From Clostridium grantii DSM 8605 (GTDB taxonomy: Bacteria > Bacillota > Clostridia > Clostridiales > Clostridiaceae), in contig NZ_FQXM01000022.1 in the NCBI RefSeq assembly GCF_900129965.1, positions 1 through 64,000 on the forward strand: a stretch of DNA of 64,000 nucleotides, given 5' to 3'. How positions within the stretch are numbered: position 1 is the stretch's first letter; the number at the start of each line of letters is the position of its first letter. Position numbers and translations under genes: made by a program. Below are positions 27,357-35,396 of this stretch, in pieces. The notes under the pieces are model-generated. The model made no database searches. It had not been told where the DNA came from and worked only from the letters and a program-made list of their open reading frames with translations.

Positions 27357-29132
27357 ATGAAAATGTTTACTTATTTTAAAGGGAAATTTAAAAAGAAAGA
27401 ACGCAAATCTAGTAATACTTTTAAAAAAGTTAAATTAAGAAGTAAATTCAAGTTTCTAAAAAAATTGAACTTATTAGCGGCTTTTAAGAATATTAAATTA
27501 GCAAAACAATTAATAAGTGCTTTTGTATTAATAGGATTGGTAAGTTCATTTGTAGGTTTAGTTGCTTTGAAAAATATGAATAGCACTAATAAAAATTCAT
27601 TAGAAATATATGAAAAAAGACTTTTACCAATTACATATGTATCAGAAGTTCAAAAGAATATATTACTTATAAGAGCTAAGCATTTATATATGTTGTCTGA
27701 AAAAGATACAACTAAAATAGAACAAACAATGGATGAAATAGAAGAATTAACGTTGGGATACCAGGAAATGATTAAAAAATATAAAGAAAGAGATTTAACA
27801 AAAGATGAGAATGTTGAGTTAATAAAACTGGATTCGAGTTTAACTAATTATAATCGTTTTGCTATGATTTATGAAATTACTTTAAAGAAAGGTGATTATG
27901 AGGGTGCTTTAGTTTTTGTAAGTGATTTTAATAGTGCATGGGACGTGGTTAGTGAAAATATAGATAATTTAATAGAATTAAATAAACAACAAGCTGTGGT
28001 TTTGTTAGAAGATAGTCAAACTAATTTTAGTGATTCATATGTCAGCATGATAGTTATTATTTTTATGGCTTTAATAGTAGCAATTGTTTTTGGTATGGTT
28101 ATTTCAAGGTCAATTAGTAAACCAATAAATAAGTTGTTACATGCATCAGAGCGGATTGCAGAAGGAAATTTGGATATAGAAATTGATATTGAAAATAAAA
28201 ATGAAATTGGTATTTTAGGAGAAGCTTTTAATACCATGACTAATAATATAAATGAAGCTTTATTTAATATTAATGAAGCAGCAGAACAAGTAGCAAGTGG
28301 TTCGAATCAGGTTGCAAATTCTAGTATGTCATTATCACAGGGTGCAACAGAGCAAGCAAGTTCTGTAGAACAATTATCAGCAACTATAGAAGAAATTTCA
28401 AAGCAAACAAAGCAAAATGCAAAAAATGCTAATTTAGCAAAAGATATTACGGAGAAAGCTAGAAATAATGCTCAAGATGGCAAAAATCAAATGGAGGATA
28501 TGTTAAAAGCTATGGCTGAGATTAACGAATCTTCTATGAATATTTCAAAAATAATTAAAGTTATAGAAGAAATTGCTTTCCAAACAAATATACTAGCTCT
28601 TAATGCAGCTATTGAAGCTGCCAGAGCAGGACAATATGGCAGGGGTTTTGCAGTAGTAGCAGAAGAAGTTAGAAATCTTGCACTTCGTTCATCAAATGCT
28701 GCAAAAGAAACAACGGAAATGATAGAAGGCTCTGTTAAAAAAGTTGAAGGAGGTACAAAAATTGCAAACAGAACTTCAGACGCTCTTAATAAAATAGTTG
28801 AAGATGTTTCTCAAGCTGCTAGTTTAGTAGGTAATATCGCTTTGGCTTCAGTTGAACAAGCAATAGGAGCTGAGCAAGTAAACAGAGGAATTACTCAAAT
28901 AGCCAATGTAGTTCAAACTACTTCAGCTACATCAGAAGAAACAGCTTCAGCTAGTGAAGAACTTTCCGGACAGGCGTCTATGCTTAAAGAACAAGTAGGA
29001 AAATTCAAATTAAAGAATAATGGACAGGCACTTCTGCTGAATTATGTTGAAAGTGAAGAACAAGAAATAGATGAATACAGTGAAGAAATTAAAAAGATCA
29101 GAAAAGTTGAAAGAATAGAATTAGAAAATTAG
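27357..29132 (+). CDS. Methyl-accepting chemotaxis protein with 4HB sensor domain
   Basis: A 591-residue chemoreceptor. A very basic N-terminal extension of about 45 residues precedes the first membrane helix (about 52-70). A four-helix-bundle sensor (about 75-220), a second helix (about 228-248), HAMP (about 250-300) and the cytoplasmic signalling coiled coil follow. The conserved hairpin tip EIAFQTNILALNAAIEAARA lies near residues 404-423. It signals to CheA/CheW, which are not encoded here. The Lys/Arg-rich extension is unusual; an internal start just before AFKNIKLAKQL would give the usual architecture, but no ribosome binding site supports that. Confidence 0.92.
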   Translation: MKMFTYFKGKFKKKERKSSNTFKKVKLRSKFKFLKKLNLLAAFKNIKLAKQLISAFVLIGLVSSFVGLVALKNMNSTNKNSLEIYEKRLLPITYVSEVQKNILLIRAKHLYMLSEKDTTKIEQTMDEIEELTLGYQEMIKKYKERDLTKDENVELIKLDSSLTNYNRFAMIYEITLKKGDYEGALVFVSDFNSAWDVVSENIDNLIELNKQQAVVLLEDSQTNFSDSYVSMIVIIFMALIVAIVFGMVISRSISKPINKLLHASERIAEGNLDIEIDIENKNEIGILGEAFNTMTNNINEALFNINEAAEQVASGSNQVANSSMSLSQGATEQASSVEQLSATIEEISKQTKQNAKNANLAKDITEKARNNAQDGKNQMEDMLKAMAEINESSMNISKIIKVIEEIAFQTNILALNAAIEAARAGQYGRGFAVVAEEVRNLALRSSNAAKETTEMIEGSVKKVEGGTKIANRTSDALNKIVEDVSQAASLVGNIALASVEQAIGAEQVNRGITQIANVVQTTSATSEETASASEELSGQASMLKEQVGKFKLKNNGQALLLNYVESEEQEIDEYSEEIKKIRKVERIELEN

Positions 29133-29150
29133 TTTTAAAGGAGCGATTTT

Positions 29151-29381
29151 ATGAAAAAAGGAATGGGTACTGCTATAATAATTACTATTTTTATGGGAAT
29201 TATTATATTTGGATATGGATATGCATTAGTTTTTGGATTATTATCATCGGAAACTCCTTTGATTTTTATTATCATTGCTATTTTGATTTTTGTTACAATA
29301 ATGTGGGCATTAATTATTAATTTAATAGAAAGAATAAAAGAAATAAGGGAGGAAGATAAGGATGATCTTAGTAAATACTGA
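29151..29381 (+). CDS. Small two-helix membrane protein next to YbjQ
   Basis: A 76-residue protein with two hydrophobic helices (about 6-28 and 36-57) and a charged cytoplasmic tail (ERIKEIREEDKDD). The ATG follows AAAGGAG. Its last 20 bases overlap the start of the YbjQ-family gene, so the two are translationally coupled and probably work together. I recognise no named family. Confidence 0.75.
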   Translation: MKKGMGTAIIITIFMGIIIFGYGYALVFGLLSSETPLIFIIIAILIFVTIMWALIINLIERIKEIREEDKDDLSKY

Positions 29382-29673
29382 TTATGTAAGCGGAAAAGAA
29401 GTGGAAACATTATCAATAGTTAAAGGTTCAACAGTACACTCTAAAAATGTAGGTAAAGACCTTTTAAGTGGATTAAAAACTTTAGTAGGTGGCGAAATTG
29501 TGGCTTATTCAGAAATGATGAATGAAGCAAGAGCTATAGCTACTAAAAGAATGGTAAAAGAAGCAGAACAATTGGGTGCAGAGGCTGTTATAAATATTAG
29601 ATATGCTACAAGTGCTATAATGCAAGGCTCTGCTGAAGTGATAGTGTATGGAACTGCGGTTAAATTTAAGTAA
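29362..29673 (+). CDS. YbjQ/DUF74 family protein
   Basis: A 103-residue soluble protein of the YbjQ (UPF0145, DUF74) family. Typical segments are VETLSIVKGSTVHSKNVGKD, EIVAYSEMMNEARAIATKRM and QLGAEAVINIRYATS. The family assembles into oligomers and has been called heavy-metal-binding, but its function is not settled. The start is ATG 29362 behind GGGAGG inside the preceding membrane-protein gene. Confidence 0.88.
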   Translation: MILVNTDYVSGKEVETLSIVKGSTVHSKNVGKDLLSGLKTLVGGEIVAYSEMMNEARAIATKRMVKEAEQLGAEAVINIRYATSAIMQGSAEVIVYGTAVKFK

Positions 29674-29723
29674 TAAAATATTTTTAAAATAAAAATATAA
29701 AGATTGTTTAAAGTCAAGTAGTG

Positions 29724-29771
29724 AATAATAAAAAGTAAAGTGAGAATTTCTCGACTTTACTTTTTATTATT
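29724..29771. terminator. Long perfect inverted repeat, terminator
   Basis: Seventeen-base arms (AATAATAAAAAGTAAAG / CTTTACTTTTTATTATT) enclose a 14-base loop with its own small GAG/CTC stem. It follows the YbjQ gene. Confidence 0.85.
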
Positions 29772-29864
29772 ATATTTTTAATTATTTGTTTGATGTTTTT
29801 GATTAGTTTATTTTGAATCAAACTTTTTTTATTCCTTTTTTAGATATAAAATAATATTTTTAAC

Positions 29865-29972
29865 CTATTTTTCTTTTTTAGGTTCATTTAAATTATTATT
29901 GTTACCTTTATCTTTTTGTTTTTTTCCAAAAGCAGATTTTTGTTTGTTAGATAACTTTTCTTTGAAACCCAA
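29865..29972 (-). CDS. Small basic protein (35 aa), TTG start
   Basis: A short minus-strand frame begins with TTG at 29972, five bases behind AAAGGGGTG, and reads MGFKEKLSNKQKSAFG before a Lys/Asn-rich tail and a stop. The product is highly charged with no hydrophobic core, like a small intrinsically disordered or nucleic-acid-binding protein. Family unknown. The good ribosome binding site is the main evidence. Confidence 0.45.
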   Translation of the reverse strand: MGFKEKLSNKQKSAFGKKQKDKGNNNNLNEPKKEK

Positions 29973-30116
29973 TTAGCTCACCCCTTTCTATTTTCTATTC
30001 TAGATATATTATTCCAGATTAATTTACATTTATTCATTTAATTTTAGAGGAAAAGATAAATAAATATGAGATTTTTTGTGCATAATAAAGACATTATATT
30101 ATAAAGGAGAATGGTT

Positions 30117-30359
30117 ATGGAACAAGCAAATACTATGTCGGTAGTTAATGATCAAGGTCAATCTATAAATATTGAAATAATTGATGCAATAAAGATAGGA
30201 AAATCTAAGTATGTTATAGTATCCGGTGAAAATTCTGATGAAGCTCATGCTTATAAAGAAGTAACAACTCATGGTAAAACCGAATATGAATCAATTGGAA
30301 GTGGAACAGAATTCAAAAAAGTTTTGGAAGCATATAATTCTAAGCATACTGATATATAA
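30117..30359 (+). CDS. DUF1292 family protein (YrzB-like)
   Basis: An 80-residue protein of the DUF1292 family, found throughout Clostridia and Bacilli with unknown function. The pattern is a short beta-rich domain (VNDQGQSINIEIIDAIKIGKS, then KYVIVSGENSDEAHAYKE). The ATG at 30111 directly abuts AAAGGAGA, so the ATG at 30117 is preferred. A second DUF1292 protein with a His/Cys-rich head lies at 51433. A terminator follows immediately. Confidence 0.8.
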   Translation: MEQANTMSVVNDQGQSINIEIIDAIKIGKSKYVIVSGENSDEAHAYKEVTTHGKTEYESIGSGTEFKKVLEAYNSKHTDI

Positions 30360-30390
30360 AAAACTTGCGACGTATTGTCGCAGGTTTTTT
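30358..30390 (+). terminator. Terminator after the DUF1292 gene
   Basis: AAAAAACTTGCGAC / GTCGCAGGTTTTTT with a five-base loop. Confidence 0.93.
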
Positions 30391-30533
30391 GTATTATAGA
30401 GAATAAAACTTAATTTAAAAAAATATTGTGTATCAGTAGATATTTCTATGATATAATAAAAGCTAAATATTATAAAAAATCAATTATTCTGAACTTGTTT
30501 TATAATTAAATATAATTAAAAAGGGGAGTAGAA

Positions 30534-31865
30534 ATGAAAACACTTGAAAAAAAATATGGTCTATGGACGGCAATTGCGATGGTAGTAGGAGTTGTAATTG
30601 GATCAGGGGTATTTTTTAAAGCAGACGACGTTTTAGCTTTAACGAAAGGAAATTTAATTCTTGCACTTTTAGCATGGATAATTGGTGCTATTTCAATGAT
30701 ATTTGGTTCTTTGGTATTTGCAGAATTTGCACAAAGAATTGAAAAGGCAAATGGAATTGTTGATTATTCTGAAGAAGCTTATGGTGAAAAATTTGGATAT
30801 ATGGTTGGATGGTTTAAAGGGATAGTTTACTATACACCACTTTCAGCAATAGTTGCATGGGTTGCAGCTTTGTACACATTAGTGCTATTTGGAAGTCAAA
30901 ACCCAGATAACTCTCCTATGACTTGGATACTTGCAATAATTTATTTGGTAGCAGGATATGCACTAAATTATTATTCACCAATTTTATCTGGCAAATTTCA
31001 GGTTACAACTACTGTGGTTAAACTTATACCATTAGCATTAGTTGCAATTGTAGGTAGTATATCAGGATTATCAAATGGAATTATGGTAGAAAATTTTTCT
31101 AATGCTGCAAAATCTATAGGTAGCGGAACTGGAACATTAGCTTCGGCAGTTGTTGCCACTGCTTTTGCTTATGAAGGATGGATTGCTGCAACAACAATTA
31201 ATAATGAAATAAAGGATGCTAAGAAAAACTTACCTAAGGCTTTAGTAATAGGAGCAATTGTAGTATTTACTGTATATATTACTTATTTCTTGGGCATTTC
31301 AGGAAGCTTAGCTACTGGTACTATAGTTGCAGAAGGAAACAATGCAATAAGCATGGCAGCAAATAGTTTGTTTGGAAGTACCGCGGGAGTAATATTAACA
31401 GCTTTTGTTGTAGTTTCTTGTTTAGGAACATTAAATGGACTAGTTATATCAAGTATTCGTACTTTGTTTTCACTAGCTATTAGAAATCATGGTCCAGCTC
31501 CTAAGCTTTTAGGAAAAGTTAATACAAAATCAGATATGCCACCTTATACAACAATATATGCATTTTTAGTAACAATTGTATATGGAGTCATTTGGTATGG
31601 AAGTTTGAATAATTGGTTCGGACAATATATTGGCTTAGATGAAATTCCAATAGTTTTAATATATGGTTTGTACATTTTTCTTTATGTATGGTATATGAAA
31701 AAATTCACAGATTTAAATAAATGGAGAAGATTTGGTATACCAAGTTTTGCTATTATTGGTTCATTGATAATAGTTTATGGTGGTGTAAGTAATCCAAGCA
31801 TAGGAATTTATCTTATAATTTCAATTGCGCTTATCTTGCTTGGTTTGGTTTTCTACAGAAAATAA
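30534..31865 (+). CDS. APC-superfamily amino acid permease
   Basis: A secondary transporter of 443 residues with twelve predicted membrane helices. The start MKTLEKKYGLWTAIAMVVGVVIGSGVFFK contains the G-S-G-V-F substrate-binding turn of the APC family, and FAYEGWIAATTINNEIKDAKK near residue 225 is also typical. Specificity cannot be read; relatives carry neutral or branched amino acids or exchange them. It stands alone, with GGGGAG before the ATG and a terminator behind. Confidence 0.9.
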   Translation: MKTLEKKYGLWTAIAMVVGVVIGSGVFFKADDVLALTKGNLILALLAWIIGAISMIFGSLVFAEFAQRIEKANGIVDYSEEAYGEKFGYMVGWFKGIVYYTPLSAIVAWVAALYTLVLFGSQNPDNSPMTWILAIIYLVAGYALNYYSPILSGKFQVTTTVVKLIPLALVAIVGSISGLSNGIMVENFSNAAKSIGSGTGTLASAVVATAFAYEGWIAATTINNEIKDAKKNLPKALVIGAIVVFTVYITYFLGISGSLATGTIVAEGNNAISMAANSLFGSTAGVILTAFVVVSCLGTLNGLVISSIRTLFSLAIRNHGPAPKLLGKVNTKSDMPPYTTIYAFLVTIVYGVIWYGSLNNWFGQYIGLDEIPIVLIYGLYIFLYVWYMKKFTDLNKWRRFGIPSFAIIGSLIIVYGGVSNPSIGIYLIISIALILLGLVFYRK

Positions 31866-31876
31866 TTTAGATATAC

Positions 31877-31910
31877 AAAAATAAGCTCAGTTAATCTGAG
31901 CTTATTTTAT
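31877..31910 (+). terminator. Terminator after the amino acid permease
   Basis: AAAATAAGCTCAG / CTGAGCTTATTTT around a five-base loop. Confidence 0.93.
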
Positions 31911-31938
31911 AATTGCATTTGTTTTTTGAGGTGATAAT

Positions 31939-33396
31939 ATGAAAATTAGATCTAAGTTTAATATAATAACATTAGTTTTTAGCGTGTTAGTGATTATAAC
32001 TAGTTCAATAGTTATAAAACAAATTAACATGAATGGGTACATGGAAGCAGAAATGAATGTATTTAATTACAAACTAGATAGAGTTAAGCAAAATTTAATA
32101 AATATAGAGGAAGAACTGGAATATATAAACAATGATTGGGCAAAATGGAATGATACATATAATTTTATATTGGGACAGTATCCAGAATATATTGATTCAA
32201 ATATAACTATCCAAACTTTTTATGATTTAGAATTAAATTATTTGCTCATTGAAAATGATAAAGGTGAAATTTTATATGGAGCTGAACATTCTAAAGAAGA
32301 TGATGAAATTTCATTAATTCCAGATAAAATAGTAGAAGAATTCAATAAATATAAAGATACTTATGGTATTATGCTTTTTGAAGATAAGTATATTGTGTAT
32401 TCCTCAAAGTCAATCACAGATAATAAAGGATTAGCCAAACCTATTGGACAAATTGTAATGGCTTTTGAGATAGACCAAGATTTAATAGAAGATTTATCTG
32501 AAAAATCTTCGTTGGATTTTACCTTTGAAACAATAGAAGAACCACAATATCAAGAAATTATAAAAAAGATAGACAAAAATATAAGCCAAGGAATAGTATA
32601 TATACCTTTTGTTAATAGCGAGAGTTATATAAAAATAACAGTGGAACTTTTTAATGATATAAGTAATCTTGGTACAAAAAACTCTAACTTTACAATAATT
32701 GTCATTACGCTTGTTCTTTTCTTTTTTGGAATTATGATTTATATTTCACTAAATAAAGTAATAATTTCAAAGTTAGATAGATTGACTAAACAAGTTAGAA
32801 AAATTACTAATAATGAAAATATAAATAATAGAATTAATATAAATGGAAATGATGAATTCACAGAATTATCAACGGATATAAACCTTATGCTTGATGAAAT
32901 TAAAATAGTAAATAGTAAATTAAATCAACAAGCTCAATTTGATGAGATGACAGGAGTGTTAAATAGAAGAGCAGGCTTAGATAGGCTTACAAAAGCAATA
33001 GATAAAAAGCATACTCTAGGAGTGAATTTAATTATTTGTTTTATTGATATCGATGGACTAAAAAAAGTCAATGACAATTTTGGACACGCTTATGGAGATA
33101 TGCTAATTAAATTTGTAGTGGAAGCTATTAACAAAATAAGAATATCTTCAGAAAATATTGTTAGATTAGGTGGAGATGAATTTTTAATTATTTTTCAAGA
33201 TAGTACTATTGAAAAATCTAAAATACAACTTGCTCAAATTATTAATGAGGTTGACAATATTAATAATACCATGGAAATGCCTTTTAAAATTTCTTTTAGT
33301 TATGGGATTGAAGAGTATAAAAGCATTTGGAAAATAGATGAGTTTGTAGAATCAGCTGATAAGAAGATGTACGAAGATAAAAGGAATAAAAAATAA
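31939..33396 (+). CDS. CHASE4-HAMP-GGDEF diguanylate cyclase
   Basis: A membrane enzyme that makes cyclic di-GMP from two GTP. The order is: N-terminal helix (about 8-26), CHASE4 extracytoplasmic sensor (about 40-245, with the characteristic INNDWAKWNDTY), second helix (about 250-272), HAMP, then a GGDEF domain (about 330-485) with the catalytic RLGGDEF near residue 410. No EAL domain is present. An I-site cannot be confirmed by eye. No c-di-GMP riboswitch was found in the window. Confidence 0.92.
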   Translation: MKIRSKFNIITLVFSVLVIITSSIVIKQINMNGYMEAEMNVFNYKLDRVKQNLINIEEELEYINNDWAKWNDTYNFILGQYPEYIDSNITIQTFYDLELNYLLIENDKGEILYGAEHSKEDDEISLIPDKIVEEFNKYKDTYGIMLFEDKYIVYSSKSITDNKGLAKPIGQIVMAFEIDQDLIEDLSEKSSLDFTFETIEEPQYQEIIKKIDKNISQGIVYIPFVNSESYIKITVELFNDISNLGTKNSNFTIIVITLVLFFFGIMIYISLNKVIISKLDRLTKQVRKITNNENINNRININGNDEFTELSTDINLMLDEIKIVNSKLNQQAQFDEMTGVLNRRAGLDRLTKAIDKKHTLGVNLIICFIDIDGLKKVNDNFGHAYGDMLIKFVVEAINKIRISSENIVRLGGDEFLIIFQDSTIEKSKIQLAQIINEVDNINNTMEMPFKISFSYGIEEYKSIWKIDEFVESADKKMYEDKRNKK

Positions 33397-33435
33397 TTGA
33401 TAGTCATATGTAAATATATAAACAATAAAAGTTCT

Positions 33436-33481
33436 ATAGGTATCCCATTGTGAAACTTAATAGTTGAACTGGGATACCTAT
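33436..33481. repeat. Hairpin element, intact copy
   Basis: ATAGGTATCCCA and TGGGATACCTAT form perfect 12-base arms around a 22-base loop (TTGTGAAACTTAATAGTTGA and two more bases). There is no T-run, so it is not a usual terminator. A split, diverged copy lies at 23581-23684. Confidence 0.7.
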
Positions 33482-33529
33482 ATCTATCATTGGATAAAAG
33501 TATTGACTTATAAAAATTTGAAGGTTAAC

Positions 33530-33549
33530 ATATACTCATATGAGTATAT
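33530..33549. promoter_or_regulatory. ArsR-type operator palindrome
   Basis: ATATACTCATATGAGTATAT is a perfect 20-base palindrome 45 bases upstream of the arsR-like gene. A TTGACT box at 33513 with 17-base spacing would place the -10 (TCATAT) inside it. The right half recurs at the second ArsR gene (43061-43073). Confidence 0.8.
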
Positions 33550-33594
33550 TAATTTATACATACTTAAGATAATAGAGTAAGGAGAAATTGTAAA

Positions 33595-33942
33595 ATGGAT
33601 AATTTAACAAATTTATTTAAAGTTTTATCAGATGAAACTAGACTTAGAATATTGGTACTCTTGTATAATAGAGAATTATGTGTGTGCCAAATACAAGGCA
33701 TATTAGAGGAGTCACAACCAAAAATTTCTAAACATTTGGGAAAACTTAGGGATTTAGGTTTTGTTAAGGATGAGAGAAAAGAACAATTTATTTATTATTC
33801 TTTAATAGAAAATAAAATGTTATATGAAATACTTAAAAGTATTATTGAGAATTATCATGAGAATATTTTAATTAAGGATATTGAAAGACTAGGTAAAGCA
33901 GATGAAATTAAAGAAATTAAAATTAACGGAATTAAAAAATAG
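33595..33942 (+). CDS. ArsR-family metalloregulator
   Basis: A 115-residue winged-helix repressor that leaves DNA when metal or metalloid binds. It begins LFKVLSDETRLRILVLL and carries ELCVCQIQG (cysteines 29 and 31) at the start of the recognition helix, the alpha3 arsenite/antimonite site type. The recognition helix is ESQPKISKHLGKLRDLG. It is monocistronic as far as can be seen, ending at a terminator before the Fur-controlled iron operon. The upstream palindrome indicates autoregulation. It may also act on the arsR-acr3-arsC operon, whose promoter carries a related site. Confidence 0.9.
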   Translation: MDNLTNLFKVLSDETRLRILVLLYNRELCVCQIQGILEESQPKISKHLGKLRDLGFVKDERKEQFIYYSLIENKMLYEILKSIIENYHENILIKDIERLGKADEIKEIKINGIKK

Positions 33943-34027
33943 ATAGAAGTTTAATATCAGCAAATGATGTAAAAGTAGAATAAATTAAGAAATTTTTATA
34001 GTAAAAAAGGGATAACTTTATAATAGT

Positions 34028-34061
34028 AAAACACCTAGTTACATGGCCAGGTGTTTTTTTT
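34028..34061 (+). terminator. Terminator after the first arsR
   Basis: AAACACCT / AGGTGTTT with a long T-run. Confidence 0.85.
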
Positions 34062-34117
34062 GTGTTAATAAATTATAAAAAATATTGTTGATAGAAAAAA
34101 AATAAATTAAAAAACTA

Positions 34118-34175
34118 TTGACATGATAATGATTTTCAATTACAATAAGCGAGTAGATTGAGAATGGTTATCAAT
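34118..34175 (+). promoter_or_regulatory. Promoter with two Fur boxes
   Basis: TTGACA (34118) and TACAAT (34141) are 17 bases apart. TGATAATGATTTTCA fills the spacer from 34124, and a second site, TGAGAATGGTTATCA (34159-34173), lies just downstream. Both fit the 7-1-7 Fur box. The ferric iron operon should therefore be repressed by Fur when iron is plentiful. Confidence 0.88.
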
Positions 34176-34209
34176 TAAAAAATACATAAATGTTCAGGAG
34201 GAACAAAGG

Positions 34210-35295
34210 ATGAAAAAAATTATTAAAAAAGTTATAGCAAGTGCATTAGTAGGTTCATCAATTTTAGTTTTGGCAGCGTGTGGTAGTAATGCAGTAAATA
34301 ATGGTGCAGAAGTACAACAAACAGAAGCAGTTAAAACTGAAGAACAAGTTGTAAATTTATATACAGACAGACATTATGATACGGATCAAGAATTATTTGA
34401 TCAGTTTGAAACAGAAACAGGAATTAAGGTTAATGTAGTAACAGGTAAATCAGATGAGTTGATTGAAAGACTTACAAGAGAAGGTGAGGATACAGAAGCT
34501 GATTTGTTAATCACAGCAGATGTTGGGAGATTATATAACGCTAAAGAGACAGGTTTATTGCAATCAGCTACAAGTGAAACATTAGAAGCAAATGTACCAG
34601 AAAATTTTAGAGATGCAGATAATCAATGGTATGGATTAACAGTTAGAGGTAGAGTTATAGTTTATTCTAAAGATAGAGTAGATCCCTCTGAATTATCTAC
34701 TTATGATGATTTAACAACTGAAAAATGGAATGGCAAAGTATTAGTAAGATCTTCAGAAAATATATATAATTTATCTTTACTAGCTTCATTTATTGCTATA
34801 AATGGAGAAGAAGCAGCTAAAGAATGGGCAGCAGGAATTGTGAACAATATGGCTAGAGAACCAGAAGGAAATGATAGAGACCAAGCTACAGCAGTAGTTG
34901 CTGGAGAAGGGGATGTAGCTATCATGAACACATATTATTTAGGAAAAATGCTTACATCTACTGAGCCAGAAGAAGTAAAAGTAGCTGAAAATGTTGGAGT
35001 ATTCTTCCCAGACCAAGAGGATGCAGGAACTCATATAAATATCAGTGGAGTAGGAGTTACTAAATACTCTAAAAATAAGCAAAATGCTATTAAATTAATG
35101 GAATTCTTATCAGGAAAAGAAGCACAAAAAGTTTTTGCAGAAGGAAACTTTGAATATCCAGTAAACCCAGAAGTAGAACCATCAGAGTTATTAAAATCAT
35201 GGGGAGATTTTAAAGCACAAGACATAGACTTATCTTTATTAGGTGAATATAATGCAACAGCTGCAAAAATATTTAATGAAGTGGGTTGGAAATAA
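34210..35295 (+). CDS. Ferric iron ABC transporter substrate-binding lipoprotein
   Basis: The extracellular Fe(III)-binding component of an Fbp/Fut-type importer, 361 residues. The signal peptide ends in the lipobox VLAAC (cysteine near 24). The mature domain begins VNLYTDRHYDTDQELFDQFE, the usual start of FutA/FbpA proteins, and contains the paired tyrosines of NTYYLGKML that bind ferric iron in relatives. First gene of a Fur-controlled operon with permease and ATPase. Confidence 0.92.
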   Translation: MKKIIKKVIASALVGSSILVLAACGSNAVNNGAEVQQTEAVKTEEQVVNLYTDRHYDTDQELFDQFETETGIKVNVVTGKSDELIERLTREGEDTEADLLITADVGRLYNAKETGLLQSATSETLEANVPENFRDADNQWYGLTVRGRVIVYSKDRVDPSELSTYDDLTTEKWNGKVLVRSSENIYNLSLLASFIAINGEEAAKEWAAGIVNNMAREPEGNDRDQATAVVAGEGDVAIMNTYYLGKMLTSTEPEEVKVAENVGVFFPDQEDAGTHINISGVGVTKYSKNKQNAIKLMEFLSGKEAQKVFAEGNFEYPVNPEVEPSELLKSWGDFKAQDIDLSLLGEYNATAAKIFNEVGWK

Positions 35296-35396
35296 GAAAT
35301 GATAATACAAATGGCAGCCGTAATGGTTGCTATTTGTTTAATGATACATATTCAGGATTATTTTATAAGGTATTAAAAAAAGAAGGATGTGAAACA

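Noticed and set aside
28290..28320. GGTTCGAATC sequence resembling a tRNA T-arm
   Set aside because: It lies inside the chemoreceptor reading frame and no acceptor, D or anticodon arm surrounds it.
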